Source: Gemmatimonadota bacterium (GTDB taxonomy: Bacteria > Gemmatimonadota > Gemmatimonadetes > Gemmatimonadales > GWC2-71-9). From it: 64,000 nt of DNA. Each line of letters opens with the position of its first letter. The stretch's first letter is position 1. Made by a program: the position numbers and the translations under genes. This document shows, piece by piece, positions 61,919 through 64,000 of this stretch. Below the pieces are notes generated by a model. It saw only the letters and a program-made list of their open reading frames with translations, had not been told where the DNA came from and ran no database searches. The stretch spans positions 310,001-374,000 of the forward strand of contig JADJPD010000003.1 of the NCBI GenBank assembly GCA_016713435.1. The letters run 5' to 3'.

Positions 61919-62443
61919 TCAGGGGGCGAGGCCGGCGGTGAGCGACGCGACGAGCGAGCCGCGCTGCGCGAAGTCCCAGGTGCCGCCGTAGGCGATGTCG
62001 GTGATGACCCAGCGGTCGCCCTGGCGCTCCACCCGCACCGTGTCGGACCAGCCGAGGGGCGTGGTGTCGGCCTGGGCGCTGAGCCAGGCAATGTAGGTGC
62101 GGGGGGAGGCCAGGGTGTCGGCGGCCTGCACGGTGACGCTGGCGGGGCCCTCGAAGAGGGACGAGAAGAGGTCCCCCTCGACGAAGCGCGGCTTCTCGTC
62201 GGGGTGCGCGGCCTGGTCGGCGTCGCGGCGGGCGGCGGCGGCCTTGAGGAGGGCCTGGAGCGAGTCGCTCAGGTACGGGGCCAGCTGGGCGAGCTGTGCC
62301 TCACTCGGCGCGCCGCTCACCCGGGCGGTGATGTAGGTGGTGTAGAACTGCTGCACGGCCTCGTCGGCCGGGGGGCCGGCGGGCCTGGCCGGCACGGCGC
62401 AGGCGGCGGCGAGGAGGAGCGGGAGGGGGAGGAGGGATCGCAT
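61919..62443 (-). CDS. Lipoprotein, DUF3828-like
   Basis: A 174-residue protein with a signal peptide and lipobox (LLLAAAC). The core (AVQQFYTTYITARVSGAPSEAQLAQLAPYLSDSLQALL) and the end (VERQGDRWVITDIAYGG) follow the NTF2/DUF3828-like pattern of small periplasmic proteins. Function unknown. ATG 62443 is supported by GGGATCG-rich upstream purines and by the signal peptide. Confidence 0.68.
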   Translation of the reverse strand: MRSLLPLPLLLAAACAVPARPAGPPADEAVQQFYTTYITARVSGAPSEAQLAQLAPYLSDSLQALLKAAAARRDADQAAHPDEKPRFVEGDLFSSLFEGPASVTVQAADTLASPRTYIAWLSAQADTTPLGWSDTVRVERQGDRWVITDIAYGGTWDFAQRGSLVASLTAGLAP

Positions 62444-62498
62444 GGCGGAGAATCTGCGCGTCCGCGCGCCGGTTGGCGAGTGGCGCGCCGTGCGCGCT

Positions 62499-63041
62499 TC
62501 AGGCGGGGAGGGCGTGGCGCTCGACGGCGCCCGCGAGCGTCTCGTCGCCGAGGGTGAGGTAGAGGTGGCGGTCGGTGACGGAGAGGGCAAAGCGGGTGCG
62601 GCGGTCGAGGCGGGCGACGAGGCCCTCGAGCAGCTCGCCGTCGAAGGCGTAGATCTCGAGCTCGGCGGCGCGATGGATCCGCTCGCCGGCGAGCTGGCGC
62701 ACGAGCTGGGCGGGGTCGCGATGGGTATAGACCGCCACCCGCGGGGCGGCCATGCTGGCGCGGTGGAGCCGCGCGGCGTCGGGCCAGCCCACTTCCACCC
62801 AGACCTGGAGGGCGCCGGTCAGGTCCTTCACGGTGAGCGCGGGCTCGTCCTGCTCCGAGAGGCCCTTCCCGAAGCTGATGCCCTCGGCGTACTCGAGGCA
62901 GTAGGCCAGCACGCGCGTGGCGAGCATGGTCTCCGTCTCCGACGGATGGCAGGCCACGCGGAGCGCGAGCGTCGCGTAGACCTGACGGTCCACGTCGGCG
63001 AGCTCGATGTCGAAGTTGTAGAGGGTGGCGCCCTGGGCCAT
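62499..63041 (-). CDS. yaeQ: YaeQ family protein
   Basis: A 180-residue PD-(D/E)XK-like protein. Diagnostic YaeQ segments: LYNFDIELADVDRQVYATLALRVACHPSETETMLATRVLAYCLEYAEGISFGKGL, where the Glu-rich helix and Asp in later ALQVWVEVGWPDAARLHRAS form the nuclease-like core, and AELEIYAFDGELLEGLV. The E. coli gene is linked with haemolysin transcription anti-termination but its activity is unproven. ATG 63041; the longer frame to 63158 overlaps the tRNA gene and is not coding. Confidence 0.88.
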   Translation of the reverse strand: MAQGATLYNFDIELADVDRQVYATLALRVACHPSETETMLATRVLAYCLEYAEGISFGKGLSEQDEPALTVKDLTGALQVWVEVGWPDAARLHRASMAAPRVAVYTHRDPAQLVRQLAGERIHRAAELEIYAFDGELLEGLVARLDRRTRFALSVTDRHLYLTLGDETLAGAVERHALPA

Positions 63042-63101
63042 GACCGCCTCGACGTGCGCAGGGCCGCCGTCCGGAGGGACCGCGGCCCTGTTGGCGTGAA
63101 G

Positions 63102-63172
<71 letters not shown>

Positions 63173-63250
63173 GGGAAGGGACGCCAAAGGTAGCCGGGGG
63201 CGGGCAGGCGGGGAAGCGGGCATGGGGCCGCGCCGGCCGCGAACCCCGCC

Positions 63251-64000
63251 TCAGCCCCGGATCGCCGCCAGGAAGTGGTCCACCTGCCCCTTGAGCTGCT
63301 CGCCGAGCTTGGAGAGCTCGAGCGCGGCGCTCTCCATCTGGCCGGCCGCCTCGCTGGTCTCCTGGGTGGCGCGGGTCACGGCCTCGATGCTCTGCGACAC
63401 GTCGCCGGCCGCCGTGGCCGTCGCGTGCACGCTCTGGGCGATCTCGCCGGTGGCCGAGCGCTGCTCCCCCACCGCCTGGGTGATCACGACGGAGATGCGG
63501 TCCACCTCGTCGATCGAGCCGCTCACCCCGGTCATGGCCTGCACCGCGTTGGCGGTGGCGCCCTGGATGGCCGCCACCTGCGCCCCGATGCGCTCGGTGG
63601 CGTCGGCCGTCTGGCTGGCGAGGTTCTTGACCTCGCTCGCCACCACGGCGAAGCCCTTCCCCGCCTCGCCCGCGCGTGCCGCCTCGATGGTGGCGTTGAG
63701 CGCCAGCAGCCGCGTCTGGTTGGCCACGTGGGTGATGACGCCGATCACCTGCCCGATCTGCCGCGACGCCTCACCGAGGCTCGCCATGGTCTCCTTGGCC
63801 GCGGCCATGGCCTGCACCGCCTGCCCCGAGGCCGCCGTCGAGGTCCGCACCTGCCGCTCGATCTCGCCGGTGGTGGCCGTCAGCTCCTCGGTGGCCGCGG
63901 CGATGGTGCCGACGCTGCGGGAGGCGGTCTCCGCGCCCTCCGCCACCCGCACCGCCTGCGCCGCCGTCTGGTCCGCCGTCTGCGCCAGCCCGCCGGCGGT
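63251..64000 (-). CDS. Methyl-accepting chemotaxis protein, C-terminal part (gene continues beyond window)
   Basis: The last 250 residues of a chemoreceptor signalling domain, reading in from the right edge. The hairpin tip is recognised by QIGQVIGVITHVANQTRLLALNATIEAARAGEAGKGFAVVASEVKNLASQTA. Upstream and downstream are the long Ala/Glu/Gln heptad helices of the four-helix bundle with adaptation-type sites (ATEELTATTGEIERQV; SATGEIAQSVHATATAAGDV). The protein ends QVDHFLAAIRG without a CheR-tethering pentapeptide. Sensor and membrane parts lie outside the window; no other che genes are seen. Confidence 0.93.
   Translation of the reverse strand, partial: TAGGLAQTADQTAAQAVRVAEGAETASRSVGTIAAATEELTATTGEIERQVRTSTAASGQAVQAMAAAKETMASLGEASRQIGQVIGVITHVANQTRLLALNATIEAARAGEAGKGFAVVASEVKNLASQTADATERIGAQVAAIQGATANAVQAMTGVSGSIDEVDRISVVITQAVGEQRSATGEIAQSVHATATAAGDVSQSIEAVTRATQETSEAAGQMESAALELSKLGEQLKGQVDHFLAAIRG

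Overview
The window is a very GC-rich bacterial chromosome segment (64 kb). It carries about 55 protein genes, one tRNA gene and no transposase, integrase, phage gene or CRISPR array. The gene families suggest Gemmatimonadota or a close relative: a Ser/Thr kinase with a TolB-like/TPR tail, many signal peptides ending near AQ, secreted M61 and Tat-exported TldD peptidases, a penicillin acylase, Ig/cupredoxin lipoproteins and MoxR-DUF58-BatA genes. This is inference; no rRNA or ribosomal protein gene is present to prove it.

Layout. 1-10.8 kb: DCC-type protein (cut by the edge), Rho, kinase-TPR protein, secreted carboxypeptidase-regulatory-domain protein, thiolase plus FadJ for beta-oxidation, a methyltransferase and a frameshifted GlpD. 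10.8-19 kb: three cupredoxin-type lipoproteins around a fused E2/E1 2-oxoglutarate dehydrogenase, an HNH nuclease, and a divergent padR/VOC pair with a textbook promoter buried in a palindromic operator. 19-23 kb: two rhodaneses (one without its catalytic Cys), a penicillin acylase and a small membrane protein in one overlapping operon. 23-27.3 kb: small secreted proteins, then an operon of a CarH-type B12 photoreceptor, phytoene/squalene synthase, acyltransferase and DUF2269 protein. 27.4-32.4 kb: transketolase-transaldolase, facing threonine ammonia-lyase across a 294-bp element with 75-bp inverted arms. 32.5-37.7 kb: dicarboxylate symporter, M61 peptidase, GluQRS, and an ECF sigma/RsrA-like anti-sigma pair.

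37.7-51 kb: genes on the minus strand, read from 51 kb downward: TldD, TldE (frameshifted), DUF4159 protein, MoxR, DUF58, BatA-like, DUF4175-like, a membrane amidotransferase-like protein, CbrC and a membrane protein, mostly with 1-4 base overlaps; repeats sit in the larger gaps. A ferritin-like protein follows. 51-64 kb: ChaN-like and DUF6438 lipoproteins, a sensor kinase with a single-domain response regulator, a 21-bp minisatellite, about 1.1 kb of G and C homopolymers that is almost certainly an assembly/base-calling artefact and damages two genes, then a histidine phosphatase, M50 protease, PQQ dehydrogenase with its cytochrome c, a lipoprotein, YaeQ, tRNA-Cys and a chemotaxis receptor cut by the right edge.

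The most interesting items are the photoreceptor-carotenoid operon, the TldDE-DUF4159-MoxR-BatA cluster, the padR operator, the inverted-repeat element that contains the stop codons of both neighbouring genes, the REP-like hairpin family, and the sigma/anti-sigma pair with two candidate GGAACTT promoters. Two single-site frameshifts (glpD, tldE) and the G/C block could be sequence errors and should be checked before any biological reading.
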